DNA of 44,396 bases from Myxococcales bacterium. GTDB taxonomy: Bacteria > Myxococcota > UBA727 > VGSZ01. The DNA lies in contig JAHFED010000053.1 in the NCBI GenBank assembly GCA_023248635.1, positions 1 through 44,396 of the forward strand, given 5' to 3'. A program made the translations under genes and the position numbers. The notes beneath the pieces are model-generated. The model was not told the DNA's origin. It did no database searches and worked only from the letters and a program-made list of their open reading frames with translations. Positions 1-8,572 of the stretch are shown one piece after another. Positions within the stretch are counted from its first letter, which is position 1, and every line of letters starts with the position of its first letter.

Positions 1-85
1 GCTCGCCGCCGCCGGTGCGCACAGGAGTGGCGCGCTCGCCGCCGCCGGTGCGCACAGGAGTGGCGCGCTCGCCGCCGCCGGTGCG
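1..85. repeat. 33-bp in-frame tandem repeat
   Basis: Bases 1-33 and 34-66 are identical, and the first 19 bases of a third copy follow. A shorter Gly/Glu/Arg variant continues to about 105. The unit length is a multiple of three and codes for RTGGGERATPV on the minus strand. More copies may lie beyond the window edge. Confidence 0.85.
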
Positions 86-382
86 TTCGCCGCCGCCGGT
101 GCGGGCGCCGGTGCCGTGGGCGCCCTTGTTGAGCAGGGCGACGGCCTCGTTTTTGAGGTTGAGGGCGTCGATGAAGTTGACGCTGTTCGAGATGGGGCTC
201 GAGCGGTGGCCGGGGTTGTTCAGTTGGGGCAGGGCCTTGTCGAGGAACTTCACCAGGCCGTTGAGCTGGGTCTCGCTCAGCTTCTTGCCCCCGGTGACCG
301 CCTTGGTGATCTGACCGCTGGCGCGATCGAGGTTCTTGTCGTTGACGGCGCTGCGACCATCGAGCTTCTTGATTGTGGACAT
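1..382 (-). CDS. Unknown small protein with C-terminal Gly/Glu/Arg repeats, runs off window start
   Basis: I do not recognise this gene. It starts at the ATG complementary to 380-382, with a GGGAGA ribosome-binding site just upstream, and stays open to base 1, so its C-terminus is missing. At least 127 residues are visible. The first ~90 are polar and Lys/Asn/Leu-rich with no signal peptide or membrane segment (begins MSTIKKLDGRSAVNDKN). From about residue 93 the chain becomes an 11-residue repeat, RTGGGERATPV, coded by a 33-bp DNA repeat. The gene at 409-819 lies 26 bp upstream on the same strand, so the two are probably co-transcribed. The in-frame repeat and good Shine-Dalgarno support a real gene; its role is unknown. 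Confidence 0.6.
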   Translation of the reverse strand, partial: MSTIKKLDGRSAVNDKNLDRASGQITKAVTGGKKLSETQLNGLVKFLDKALPQLNNPGHRSSPISNSVNFIDALNLKNEAVALLNKGAHGTGARTGGGERTGGGERATPVRTGGGERATPVRTGGGE

Positions 383-408
383 GGGTGTCTCCCTCAGTTC
401 TGCAGGAT

Positions 409-819
409 CTACCCCGCCTTCGGACCTTTTGGCGCGATCGGCTCCACGGCGAAGCGGGCCATCGAGCCTTTCACAGCGCCGGCGGGAGCCTGGCCGTGTC
501 CCACGGGCGTGCGCACGAGGTCGGAGCCGATGGACGTGCGGGCCGCCCCCTGCCCATCGGCGCGGGCCTGCGCGCTCAGCGTCGTGCGAAAGCTCTCGAG
601 CAAGCGGGGCAAGGGCGGATGATCGACGAACCAGCTTTGGAGGGTCGCTCCGACGTCGACGTCTTCGCGGACGCCGGCCTCGACGAAGACGTCGATGATG
701 CGGGATTGCAGCTCTGGCGCCAGACCAGAGACCGGCACGCCCAGCGCAAACACCATGTAGGCGAGGAAGGCGTCGGCGTCGGCGGGGTCTTCGTCGGCGA
801 GGGCCTGCAGGAAATCCAT
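409..819 (-). CDS. Hypothetical acidic protein, 136 aa
   Basis: The protein starts MDFLQALADEDPADADAF and is unrecognised. It has an acidic helical N-terminal half, including FLAYMVFALGVPVSGL near residues 19-34, and a more basic C-terminal half. No signal peptide is evident. The ATG complementary to 817-819 is preferred because the longer upstream reading gives only Arg/Ala-rich low-complexity sequence. It is the first gene of a probable two-gene unit with the gene ending at base 1, and is divergent from the histidine kinase starting at 888. The short divergent spacer probably carries promoters for both directions, although I cannot point to clear -35/-10 boxes. Confidence 0.6.
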   Translation of the reverse strand: MDFLQALADEDPADADAFLAYMVFALGVPVSGLAPELQSRIIDVFVEAGVREDVDVGATLQSWFVDHPPLPRLLESFRTTLSAQARADGQGAARTSIGSDLVRTPVGHGQAPAGAVKGSMARFAVEPIAPKGPKAG

Positions 820-887
820 GGCGCAGCCTACCCCGCCCCTGGACTTGTGAGGCAGTGACGACGCCGAGCTGTGCGATGGTGGGCGCC

Positions 888-3011
888 ATGCGTTGCGCGT
901 TCCTCGTGGTGTGTGGGCTGCTGCAAGCCTGCGCCGCCGGCCCCGTGCCACCCCTGGTCGAAGACGGCGACGTCGACCTGCGCACCTGGAATTTCGACGG
1001 CGGCGAGGTCGATCTGCTGGGCCGCTGGGAGTTTGGCGCGGGACGCTTGCTCGTCGAAGAAGGGCAGCCGGGGTCGGTGCTCGTCGACCGCTTGTCCGTC
1101 CCCGGCGAGTGGGGCCGCGTTCCCCTGAGCGACGGCAGCAGCGCCAGCGGCGTCGGCGTCGGAACCTTGCGCGTGCACCTGCTCCTGCCCCCGGGGCCAC
1201 TGGCGCTCGCGCTCTCGCACGCCGGCTGCGCCTACACCCTGGATGCCGTCGACGCCGCGGGCGTCCGCACGCGCTTGATGAGCGGGGGCCGCGTCGGCGT
1301 CGACGCCGCCCACAGCGCACCCGACGACCTGCCGCAGCGGGTGACCCTGCCAAACGCAGGCGAGCTCACGCTGCTTTGGCAGATCGCGAACTTTGCTTTG
1401 CCCAACGGCGGCCCAGTGGCCGTGCCCCGCCTCGGTCGACCCGAGCGCCTGGCCCAGAGGCGCAACAGCGACGCCAAGCGCGAGTTTTACGTCATCGGGA
1501 TGCTGGCGATGTTCGGCGTCTACCACCTCGCCCTGGCGGCGTTGAGGCGCAACGAGCCCGCGCCCTTGTGGTTCGGTTTGTTCTGCGCTGGCGTTGCCCT
1601 TCGCACCACGACCAGTGGATTTCACCTCCAAGAGGCGCTTGCCTCTGTTGATCATTGGTCTTTCGTCAAACGCGTTGATTTTCTAAGCGGTCATATCGCA
1701 CAAGTCTGCTTTGTCTGGTATGTGAGAGATCTCTTGCCCGGGCTGCTGAGCCGCGCCTTCGTTCGCACGGTCACCTGGCCCACCTTCGTGCTCGTCATCC
1801 TCACGCTGCTGACGCCGCCGTCGGTCTTTGGGTGGACCGCCGTGCCCTTCTACGTGATCATCGTCGCCAGCTTGCTCGGCCTCATGAGCATGATGGTGGC
1901 TGCGCTTCGACGGCGGCAAAATACAACCTCGATTTCATTGATGTTTGTAGGTATTTTCTTCATTGTCATTGCCTCATTCAACGGCGTCTTCGTCGCCCTG
2001 CACTGGGTGGATGCCCGTCTCTTGGGCCCCGTCGGCGCAGCCATGACCACGGGCTTCATTCTCTGCCTCTCGCTGGTGATCGCCCGGAGCAACGCCTCCG
2101 CCCGACGCCGTGCCGAGGACCTGTCGGTGCGCCTGCAGCACTTCGATCAGTTGAAAAATGAGTTCCTCGCCAACACCTCGCACGAGCTGCGGACGCCGCT
2201 GAACACCATCATCAACGTGCCGGCGGGCCTGCGAAACCTCATCGAAGCACGCGACGTGCTGATTTGCCCCGGTTGCGCCGCCCTCTTCGAAGACGACAAC
2301 GACGACGACGACGCGGCCCAGGTCTGTGGCAGCTGCGGTCACACCGGTCTGGTGGTGGAGCGCCGCCGCTTTGCTCCCGACGACGCCGAAGCCCTTGATC
2401 TGCACCTGCTCAACATCATTGGCTCCGGGCAGCGTCTGCTCTCTCTCGTCGACGATCTCCTCGACTACAGCCGCATGGCCGCCGGGCGCCTCACCATCGC
2501 CCCCGGCCCCGTCGCCCTCGACGACATCGTGGCCACCGCGCTGGCCCGCAGCAAACCCGACGCCGACACCGCTGGCTTAAGCCTGCGCTCCTCAGTGACA
2601 CCCGCGCTCGTTTTCGTCGGCGACCGCCAACGCCTGGTGCAGGTGGTCGCCCTGCTCATCGGCAACGCCATCAAGTTCTCGCCCCAAGGCGGCGCCGTCG
2701 ACGTCACCGGGGCGTTGGACGGGAGCGACGTCGTCGTGCGCATCGTCGATCAGGGCTGCGGCATCGCCCCCGCAGACCACGCCCTCATCTTCGAGTCTTT
2801 TCGGCAGGTCGAGGGCGGACACACGCGCAAGCACGGCGGCGCGGGCTTGGGCCTGGCCATCGTGCGCCACATCGTCGAGCTGCACGGGGGCCGGGTCTGG
2901 GTCGAGAGCGCTCTCGGAGCAGGTGCGACCTTCACTGTGCGGTTGCCACCCACACCCACCGCGCGCCCAGAGCAACCAAAGCGCGAGCGCATTGCCAGCG
3001 TCGTGATCTGA
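888..3011 (+). CDS. 7TMR-DISM-type sensor histidine kinase with a Cys4 insert in HisKA
   Basis: A 707-residue membrane histidine kinase. The ATG at 888 gives a short hydrophobic leader ending in a lipobox-like LLQAC; 855 and 876 are alternatives. Residues ~20-190 form a beta-rich periplasmic domain opening with DVDLRTWNFDGGEVDLLGRW, typical of 7TMR-DISM extracellular domains. About seven hydrophobic helices follow (residues ~205-405). The H box is NTSHELRTP with phospho-acceptor His432. A catalytic ATPase domain follows, with an N box at NAIKFSPQGG, a G1 box at DQGCGIAP and a G2 box at GGAGLGLAIV. It ends without a receiver, so a separate response regulator is expected. Unusually, between the H box and the second HisKA helix lies an insert with C460-x2-C463, an acidic loop and C480-x2-C483, resembling a zinc ribbon. 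The ligand is unknown. Confidence 0.88.
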   Translation: MRCAFLVVCGLLQACAAGPVPPLVEDGDVDLRTWNFDGGEVDLLGRWEFGAGRLLVEEGQPGSVLVDRLSVPGEWGRVPLSDGSSASGVGVGTLRVHLLLPPGPLALALSHAGCAYTLDAVDAAGVRTRLMSGGRVGVDAAHSAPDDLPQRVTLPNAGELTLLWQIANFALPNGGPVAVPRLGRPERLAQRRNSDAKREFYVIGMLAMFGVYHLALAALRRNEPAPLWFGLFCAGVALRTTTSGFHLQEALASVDHWSFVKRVDFLSGHIAQVCFVWYVRDLLPGLLSRAFVRTVTWPTFVLVILTLLTPPSVFGWTAVPFYVIIVASLLGLMSMMVAALRRRQNTTSISLMFVGIFFIVIASFNGVFVALHWVDARLLGPVGAAMTTGFILCLSLVIARSNASARRRAEDLSVRLQHFDQLKNEFLANTSHELRTPLNTIINVPAGLRNLIEARDVLICPGCAALFEDDNDDDDAAQVCGSCGHTGLVVERRRFAPDDAEALDLHLLNIIGSGQRLLSLVDDLLDYSRMAAGRLTIAPGPVALDDIVATALARSKPDADTAGLSLRSSVTPALVFVGDRQRLVQVVALLIGNAIKFSPQGGAVDVTGALDGSDVVVRIVDQGCGIAPADHALIFESFRQVEGGHTRKHGGAGLGLAIVRHIVELHGGRVWVESALGAGATFTVRLPPTPTARPEQPKRERIASVVI

Positions 3012-3077
3012 GCGCCCACAACAGTGGAAGGCGGACGCGCTCTGTTAGGTTGTGCAAGGTCGAGCCCGGAGGTCTGC

Positions 3078-3419
3078 ATGGACGACGACGTCGAGGTACC
3101 CGCCGGCACCAATCAGCTCGCCGCGCTGACCAAGCAGCTCGAAGCCGCACAAGCCAAAGGTGCAAAGCCCGGCGCCGCAGCCGACGACGGCGTCTTCATG
3201 GGCATGACCATGGGCTCTTTGATGATCGGGCTGGTGCTCTCGACGGTGGGCGTGGCCCTGGTGCGCTACGCGCGCGTGACCGGGCAGTGGATGTACGCCG
3301 GCATTGGGGCCCTGCTTTTTGCCCTGCCCTTCGTGATCACCGACGCGCTCTGGCTCGGCATCGCCGGCGCCGGCGCCTTCGGCCTCATGTTCTTCCTGCG
3401 CCGCTTCGTGACTTTCTGA
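3078..3419 (+). CDS. Small membrane protein, 113 aa
   Basis: The ATG at 3078 is preceded by a clear GGAGG five bases upstream, which decides this start over 3024. Residues ~1-35 are acidic and helical (AALTKQLEAAQAKGAK), suggesting a cytoplasmic coiled-coil segment. Three hydrophobic segments follow near residues 43-62, 70-85 and 88-106. The protein ends with the basic stretch FFLRRFVTF. It lies 66 bp downstream of the histidine kinase on the same strand, so co-transcription is likely, though a functional link is only inferred. It converges on glgA, whose stop is 9 bp away. The family is not recognised; small DUF-type inner-membrane proteins look like this. Confidence 0.75.
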   Translation: MDDDVEVPAGTNQLAALTKQLEAAQAKGAKPGAAADDGVFMGMTMGSLMIGLVLSTVGVALVRYARVTGQWMYAGIGALLFALPFVITDALWLGIAGAGAFGLMFFLRRFVTF

Positions 3420-3428
3420 GGAGCCCGC

Positions 3429-4913
3429 TCAGAGCCGAAGGCGCCCCTCGCTGCTGACCTCGGTGAGGATGGCCTCCCACGATTGCGCGGGGCCATCCCA
3501 ACTCACGTCTTTGGCCATCAGCCGACGCTGCACCTCTTTGAGGCGACCACTCGCACCCAGGGCTGCAACCCGGGCGACGCCGTCGACGAGAGCCTGGGCG
3601 CTGAGCGGCGAAAAAAGCACACCGGTGGCGCTCTTCCAGGGGTCTTCGACGTCGTCGGCGCGCTTCAGCGGCGTGAACAGGGGATCGCGAATGGTGTCTT
3701 GCAAACCGCCCGTCGCGTGGCCCACCGGCAAAGTGCCGTAGCGCTGGGCGATGAGCTGCACGAGGCCACAAGGTTCGAAGCGCGAAGGCACCAAGACGAC
3801 GTCGGCGCCGGCGTAGAGGCGGCGCGAGAGGCCTTCGTCGAAGGCGGACTTGAACCACACGCGGTCTGGGTGCTGGGCCGCCTTGATGTGCAACTGACCG
3901 GCGAGCTCTTTGTCGCCGTCGCCGAGGAGCGCGATGGTGGCGCCCTTTTGCAACAGCCCCTCGAGGGCGAAGAGCAACACGTCCCAACCCTTCTGCGCGG
4001 CCAGGCGGCCAATGGCTGTGACCAGCAGTCCAGGAGCGGGCTCGACAAGCCCAAGCTCGTCCAGCAGCGCCCGGCGACACAGCGCCTTTCCCTCTGGCGC
4101 CGTCGTCGAGTAATGCGCGGGCAGCGCCGCGTCGCTGGCGGGGTCGAAGCGCACAGCGTCGATGCCGTTGACGATGCCGCGCAACCGGTGAGCCCGCGAG
4201 CGGTACATGCCCTCAAGGCCTTCGCCGAAGGTCGAGGTCTGGATCTCCTTGGCGTAGCTCGGTGACACGGCGACGATGCGGTCGGCAAAGATGGCGCCGC
4301 ACTTCAAGAGGTTGAGCTCGCCCCAGCTCTCGACGCCGTTGGCGTGAAAGAGGTCGCGGGCCAGGCCGGTGTGCGGCAGCAGCGACGACGGATAACGGCC
4401 CTGGTGCGCGTTGTTGTGCACCACCTGAACCGTGCCGACGCCGCGGGTGAGGCCGCGATCGAGGGAGGTGCGCAGCGCGCCAATGGTGAGGGCTGCATGC
4501 CAATCGTGGGCGACGACGACGTCGGGGAGGGTGGCTTCGGCGACGTAGGCCGCGGCCCGCGCCAACGCGACAAAGCGCAGCCCGTCGTCGCCGTAGCCGT
4601 AGAGACCCGGTCGATCGTAGAGGCTGGGCAGATCGACGGCGGCGACGTCGACGCCGGGAAAGAGCGGTCCTTCGAGCAGGCGGCCGAAGGCGTCGAAAGC
4701 GCCCGCGGGATCGTGGAAGGTGAGGCGCATCGCGCTGCGTTCGACGAGGCGCGGACAGGCCGGGCTCTGCAACAAGCTGCGGTAGGCCGGCAACACGCAG
4801 GTCACCTCGTGCCCCAACGCCCCTAGAGCGCGGGCCAAACCCGAGACAGCGTCGCCGAGACCGCCCGATTGGGCCAAGGGCGCCAGCTCCGAGGAAACGA
4901 ACATGATCTTCAT
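3429..4913 (-). CDS. glgA: Glycogen (starch) synthase, GT5
   Basis: A 494-residue GT-B glycosyltransferase that transfers glucose from ADP-glucose to the non-reducing end of alpha-1,4-glucan; it is cytoplasmic. The N-terminus MKIMFVSSELAPLAQSGGLG is the GT5 signature, with Gln15 where many bacterial enzymes have the Lys of KTGGL. The C-terminal GT domain carries SRFEPCGL (Glu380) and a second TGGL-like loop (residues 401-404). Length matches the family (~480-500). The start codon overlaps the stop of the upstream phosphatidyltransferase gene as ATGA, so translation is probably coupled. No other glycogen gene is nearby. A related GT5 enzyme with different donor use is possible because of Gln15, but the rest is orthodox. 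Confidence 0.93.
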   Translation of the reverse strand: MKIMFVSSELAPLAQSGGLGDAVSGLARALGALGHEVTCVLPAYRSLLQSPACPRLVERSAMRLTFHDPAGAFDAFGRLLEGPLFPGVDVAAVDLPSLYDRPGLYGYGDDGLRFVALARAAAYVAEATLPDVVVAHDWHAALTIGALRTSLDRGLTRGVGTVQVVHNNAHQGRYPSSLLPHTGLARDLFHANGVESWGELNLLKCGAIFADRIVAVSPSYAKEIQTSTFGEGLEGMYRSRAHRLRGIVNGIDAVRFDPASDAALPAHYSTTAPEGKALCRRALLDELGLVEPAPGLLVTAIGRLAAQKGWDVLLFALEGLLQKGATIALLGDGDKELAGQLHIKAAQHPDRVWFKSAFDEGLSRRLYAGADVVLVPSRFEPCGLVQLIAQRYGTLPVGHATGGLQDTIRDPLFTPLKRADDVEDPWKSATGVLFSPLSAQALVDGVARVAALGASGRLKEVQRRLMAKDVSWDGPAQSWEAILTEVSSEGRLRL

Positions 4914-6268
4914 GGTGCTGGGCCGGATCCCTTCTGCGCTTCTTCATTGTCCTGTAATGACGCCGATAAAGCCGGCGACGTCGTCGTTGCCTTCTCGGTG
5001 ATGACCTGTGAAAATCGCGCGATTTGTGGCAAAAATCCATACACCAGCGACCCCGCCAGCAGGATGCCGGCAGCGACCCGCGGCCCGAGCAACACCGAGC
5101 TCGCGAGCAGCACCAGCGCGGCAGTCAGGGCGATGAGCTGCTTTTCGCGGCGCAAGCCAAAGAGCACCCGGCCCAGGTGGCGATAGGCGGAGTCGAAGCC
5201 GACCATCAACACCACGGCGACGCCGCAGAGAAAGCCCACCAGGGCCGGCTCATCGGCAAAGAGGATGGATGCGCACAAGGCCACCACACCGCCGATAGTC
5301 GAGGGCACCCCGCGAAAGAAGCGCGGGTCGTCGTCGTCGCCGCCCTTGTTCAAGGTGAAAAACACCAAGCGGCCGATGGTGAACACCGCGTAGGCGCAGC
5401 CAATCACGATCCCCGTGCGCCCTTCGACGACGACTGCGACCGCGACGGCTGGAGCCAAGGCGTAAGAGATGCCGTCGGCGACGTCGTCGGCCAACACTCC
5501 AAAGCGCGTGCCCCCCCACCGGCGCGCAGCGGCGCCATCGAGGCCGTCGAAGCCGGCACCGACCAAGAGCAAGAGCAGGCACCACGCAGGTTCACCCTGC
5601 AGCGCCAGGGCGATGGAAACGAGGCCGCACAGAGCATTCATCATCGACAAGCCATCAGCGATGAAGCGTTTGCGCAGGGCCCCGGCGTTCACCAGGGCGA
5701 CGAAGGCGGTGAACACGATGTTGATGACGAGGAGGGCTTCGACGGCGTCGCCCGTGATGAAGGGCGGGGCGGGGCCTTGGGTCAGCAGCAGCATCGCCAA
5801 CAAGGTCGCGTCCGAAAGGGACGTGCGAATGCGGTTCTCGCTGGTGGCGCGCTTGAGCAGCACCAGCAGCAGCAAGATGAGATCGAGGGCCAGCTTGGCG
5901 ATAATCAGTCGCCCCGGGAGCAGGTCCCAAGCAAACCAGGTGATGAGCAGCAGCAGCGGCAAGTCGCAGACCCGGTCGAAGACGCGGCCAAAGTCGGATT
6001 CCAGCCCCCGCACCCGGGCGACGACGCCGTCGAGGGCATCGAGCAGGGCAAAGAGCAAAAAGAGCAAGACGGCGAAGGTGAGACCGCCCGGCAGCACGTC
6101 GATCTGGCGCAGGGTGAGGGCCAGCAAGGGCGTGACGACGACGAGCTTGAGCGCCGAGAGCGCATGGGGATGCAAGGGAATGGCGCGGCCAATCTGCTCT
6201 TCGACGGCGTCGACGAAGGCGGGCTTGGGCACGATGCGCTGGGGTGGCTCGGACACGCGGTGGACCAT
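4910..6268 (-). CDS. Fused tandem CDP-alcohol phosphatidyltransferase
   Basis: A 452-residue polytopic membrane protein with two CDP-alcohol phosphatidyltransferase signatures. The first, residues 77-102, fits D-x2-D-G-x2-A-R-x8-G-x3-D-x3-D exactly (D77, D80, G81, A84, R85, G94, D98, D102). The second, residues 241-265, has the same residues (D241, D244, G245, A248, R249, G257, D261, D265) with seven rather than eight residues before the Gly. The second half also has NALCGLVSIALAL, as in phosphatidylserine-synthase-type enzymes. Family members normally have one such domain of ~180-250 residues and exchange CMP of a CDP-activated lipid for an alcohol such as serine, inositol or glycerol phosphate. 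Both metal-binding sets look intact, so both halves could be active. The substrates are unknown. It overlaps glgA by 4 bp and is divergent from the asparaginase gene. Confidence 0.85.
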   Translation of the reverse strand: MVHRVSEPPQRIVPKPAFVDAVEEQIGRAIPLHPHALSALKLVVVTPLLALTLRQIDVLPGGLTFAVLLFLLFALLDALDGVVARVRGLESDFGRVFDRVCDLPLLLLITWFAWDLLPGRLIIAKLALDLILLLLVLLKRATSENRIRTSLSDATLLAMLLLTQGPAPPFITGDAVEALLVINIVFTAFVALVNAGALRKRFIADGLSMMNALCGLVSIALALQGEPAWCLLLLLVGAGFDGLDGAAARRWGGTRFGVLADDVADGISYALAPAVAVAVVVEGRTGIVIGCAYAVFTIGRLVFFTLNKGGDDDDPRFFRGVPSTIGGVVALCASILFADEPALVGFLCGVAVVLMVGFDSAYRHLGRVLFGLRREKQLIALTAALVLLASSVLLGPRVAAGILLAGSLVYGFLPQIARFSQVITEKATTTSPALSASLQDNEEAQKGSGPAP

Positions 6269-6312
6269 CTACCATGGTTGACGCAGCCGCAGCAGCAGGC
6301 GACGTCGATGCC

Positions 6313-6831
6313 ATGAGCCCGCGCAAGATTGCCCTGCTCTCGACGGGCGGCACCATCGAGAAGACCTACAACGAAAGCGATGGCACCATCGAAAACCGGC
6401 TCTCGGTGCTGGAGATCATGCTGGCCGGGGTCATCTTGCGCGGCGTCGTCATCGAGCGGGTCCCGGTGATGAACAAGGACTCCCTCGATATGACCGACGC
6501 CGATCACGAGCGGGTCGCCATCGTCGCCGGCGTCTACGCCGAGAGCCACGACGGCTTGATCATCACCCACGGCACCGATCGCCTGCAGCACACCGGCGAG
6601 AAACTGGTCGCCCGTTTGACGTCGTCGCCGCGGGTGCCGATCGTGTTGACCGGCGCCATGAAGCCCTACGAGCTGCGCACCACCGACGCCCTGCAAAACC
6701 TCACCGAAGCGATGCTCGCGGTGCAGTTGGTCCCCCCCGGCGTCTACGTCGCCATGCACAACCAGGTGCTGCGCTTCCCCGGGGTGGTGAAAGACCACGC
6801 GGCCCTGCGTTTCGTGCGCGCACCAGGCTGA
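6313..6831 (+). CDS. Short asparaginase-family protein
   Basis: A 172-residue protein matching the N-terminal domain of type I/II L-asparaginases. KIALLSTGGTIEKTYN carries the first catalytic Thr loop, and GLIITHGTDRLQHTGE carries the second Thr-Asp pair. LTGAMKPYELRTTDALQNL follows as in the family. Full asparaginases are ~320-350 residues with a C-terminal domain, which is absent here, so this belongs to the short-form homologues. Hydrolysis of asparagine or another amide is plausible but not assured. I chose the ATG at 6313 because the family begins directly at this strand; ATG 6274 would add 13 residues of Ala/Asp-rich leader. The gene is divergent from the phosphatidyltransferase starting at 6268. 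Confidence 0.8.
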   Translation: MSPRKIALLSTGGTIEKTYNESDGTIENRLSVLEIMLAGVILRGVVIERVPVMNKDSLDMTDADHERVAIVAGVYAESHDGLIITHGTDRLQHTGEKLVARLTSSPRVPIVLTGAMKPYELRTTDALQNLTEAMLAVQLVPPGVYVAMHNQVLRFPGVVKDHAALRFVRAPG

Positions 6832-6936
6832 CGACGGATCCACTGGTCGCTGGGGTCGCTTCTCGCTGAGGCGGCGATGACTGAGATCCACCGCCGTTGG
6901 CCCCCCGCCTCGCTGCGAGCGCGATAGAGTCCGCTC

Positions 6937-8058
6937 ATGGTCAGCACCGTCAAAGGCTCGATCCCCGCCCAACGAACCAGCGTCGACGCCGTCGAAGATG
7001 CGACGACGACGACCACAACCAAAGCCCCACCGGCGCCGGTGGTGGCCGAGCCGGACCCGCGTTCTGCGGTGCTTCCCGAGGTGCAGGCCCAGGCGCGGCA
7101 GAAAGCATCCGCCGTCGACGCCAGCGTGCGGGCCAAGCTCGACACCAAGCTCCCCGACGATGAGCGCCTGGCCACGTTGCGGGCGCACCACCCCTTGGCC
7201 CTGGGCGACAACGCCCCCGAGGTGCAAGGCGACGTCAAAGAGCTGCAGCAGTTCTTGAAAGACAAGGGGCTCTACCAGGGCGAAGCCAGCGGCACCTTCG
7301 ACGCGAGCACCCGCGACGCCGTCAAACAGTTTCAGCGCGACAACGGGCTCAAGGTCGACGGCGTCGTCGGTCAGCAGACCTGGGGTGCCATGCTGGGGCT
7401 GAAGCTCGAGCCAGGGCTCTCGATGTTGGCGCCGTGGGCCAAGGGCTTCCAGCATCCCGACGTCGCCCCCTTGGCCCCCGGGCCTGCAGCCACCAGCCCC
7501 GGCGGCCCCAATCCCAGCGGCCCCAATCCCGGCGGCACTGCGCCTGTCGTCGCCGTCGACAACGCTCCGCCCGCGACGGCGTTGCGCGCCAAGGCCCTGC
7601 AGATGCACGGGCAGCCCTTCCTCGACAAGCTCGACCAGGTCGCTGGGCGCCTCGGCGTCACCGGCGATCAGATGCTCAAGGTGATGAACAGCGAGTCGGG
7701 CCTGAAGACCGACGCCGTGAACCCCAACGGCGGCGCCACCGGCTTGATCCAGTTCATGCCCGCCACCGCGCGGGGCCTGGGAACGACGACGGAGGCCATC
7801 AGAGGCATGAGCGCCACCCAGCAGCTGGACCTCGTCGAAAAGTACTACCAGCCCTTCAAGGGCAAGATGCACTCGGCGACCGACCTCTACGCGGTCACCT
7901 TCTATCCCGTCGCCCTCGGCAAATCGGACGACTACGTCATCGGCGGCAACAACGCGGGCATGATCGCGCGCGCCAACCCCATCTTCGACACCGACAAAGA
8001 CGGCGTCATCACCATGGGCAACTTCCGCGACTTCTGTCGGCGCAAATTCGGCGAATAG
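6937..8058 (+). CDS. Peptidoglycan-binding, lytic-transglycosylase-like protein
   Basis: A 373-residue protein. Residues ~1-85 are Thr/Pro/Ala-rich with no signal peptide. Residues ~95-152 are a PG_binding_1 domain (LQQFLKDKGLYQG, then DAVKQFQRDNGLKVDGVVG and TWGAML). A Pro/Gly linker follows. Residues ~225-300 are a lysozyme-like SLT fold: NSESGL provides the likely catalytic Glu, followed by GGATGLIQFMPATA. Near the C-terminus DTDKDGVITM looks like a calcium-binding EF-hand-type loop. The architecture fits a murein-cleaving enzyme. The missing signal peptide is odd and recalls phage-tail or contractile-injection enzymes delivered by another route, but no such genes are in this window. It is convergent with the broken gene ending at 8061. 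Confidence 0.8.
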   Translation: MVSTVKGSIPAQRTSVDAVEDATTTTTTKAPPAPVVAEPDPRSAVLPEVQAQARQKASAVDASVRAKLDTKLPDDERLATLRAHHPLALGDNAPEVQGDVKELQQFLKDKGLYQGEASGTFDASTRDAVKQFQRDNGLKVDGVVGQQTWGAMLGLKLEPGLSMLAPWAKGFQHPDVAPLAPGPAATSPGGPNPSGPNPGGTAPVVAVDNAPPATALRAKALQMHGQPFLDKLDQVAGRLGVTGDQMLKVMNSESGLKTDAVNPNGGATGLIQFMPATARGLGTTTEAIRGMSATQQLDLVEKYYQPFKGKMHSATDLYAVTFYPVALGKSDDYVIGGNNAGMIARANPIFDTDKDGVITMGNFRDFCRRKFGE

Positions 8059-8060
8059 GC

Positions 8061-8425
8061 TCAGCGAAGATCGACGACCGCTGCGCCAGCACCCCCGATG
8101 AAGGCCACGGCTGTGACCTCGGTGAAGCCCACAGCTCCGTCGGCAGCGACCGCCTGCAAGACCGTGACGCTGTCAGCGCAGGCGTGGGCGGCGTAACGCG
8201 CAGCATCTTCGACGTCCAAAGCACCGGCTTCGAGATGGTCTCCCGAAAGCGCACGCTCTCCCGGGCGCCGACGGGCACAGGACCGCGGCCGACGTGAACG
8301 GCCGCACCGCAATGCGACCCTGGTGCCGAGACAGGCGTGGACTCGATGAAGAAGCGCGCCGCTTCGGGCGCCGTCGCGCAGCCGAGCAGGGCGACGACCC
8401 AACAGACCGCTGCGATCCTCATCAT
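8061..8425 (-). pseudogene. Small lipoprotein gene with a frameshift
   Basis: A GGAGG precedes ATG codons complementary to 8423-8425 and 8420-8422. The reading starts MMRIAAVCWVVALLGCATAP, a good lipoprotein leader with lipobox LLGC. It runs sensibly to RFRETISKPV near 8222. The coherent continuation (LDVEDAARYAAHACADSV to AGAAVVDLR and a TGA at 8061) is then in another frame. The 365-bp span is not a multiple of three, and about one base of slippage at 8218-8223 would join the halves into ~120 residues. Either the gene is decayed or there is an assembly indel. The intact protein would be a small secreted lipoprotein of unknown role. The histidine kinase upstream is also broken. Confidence 0.6.
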
Positions 8426-8572
8426 CAGACCCTCCAGGAAGAACATCCCCGACCCGCCCGGAATTGGCCGCCCGGCAGAGAATTTCTGGATCCGGAAAAT
8501 CTCCGGAACACAGAACATGAATGCAGGCGCGGCTAAGTTCGACTCCCGGCTGAACGCCGTCCGGGAGGTCTG

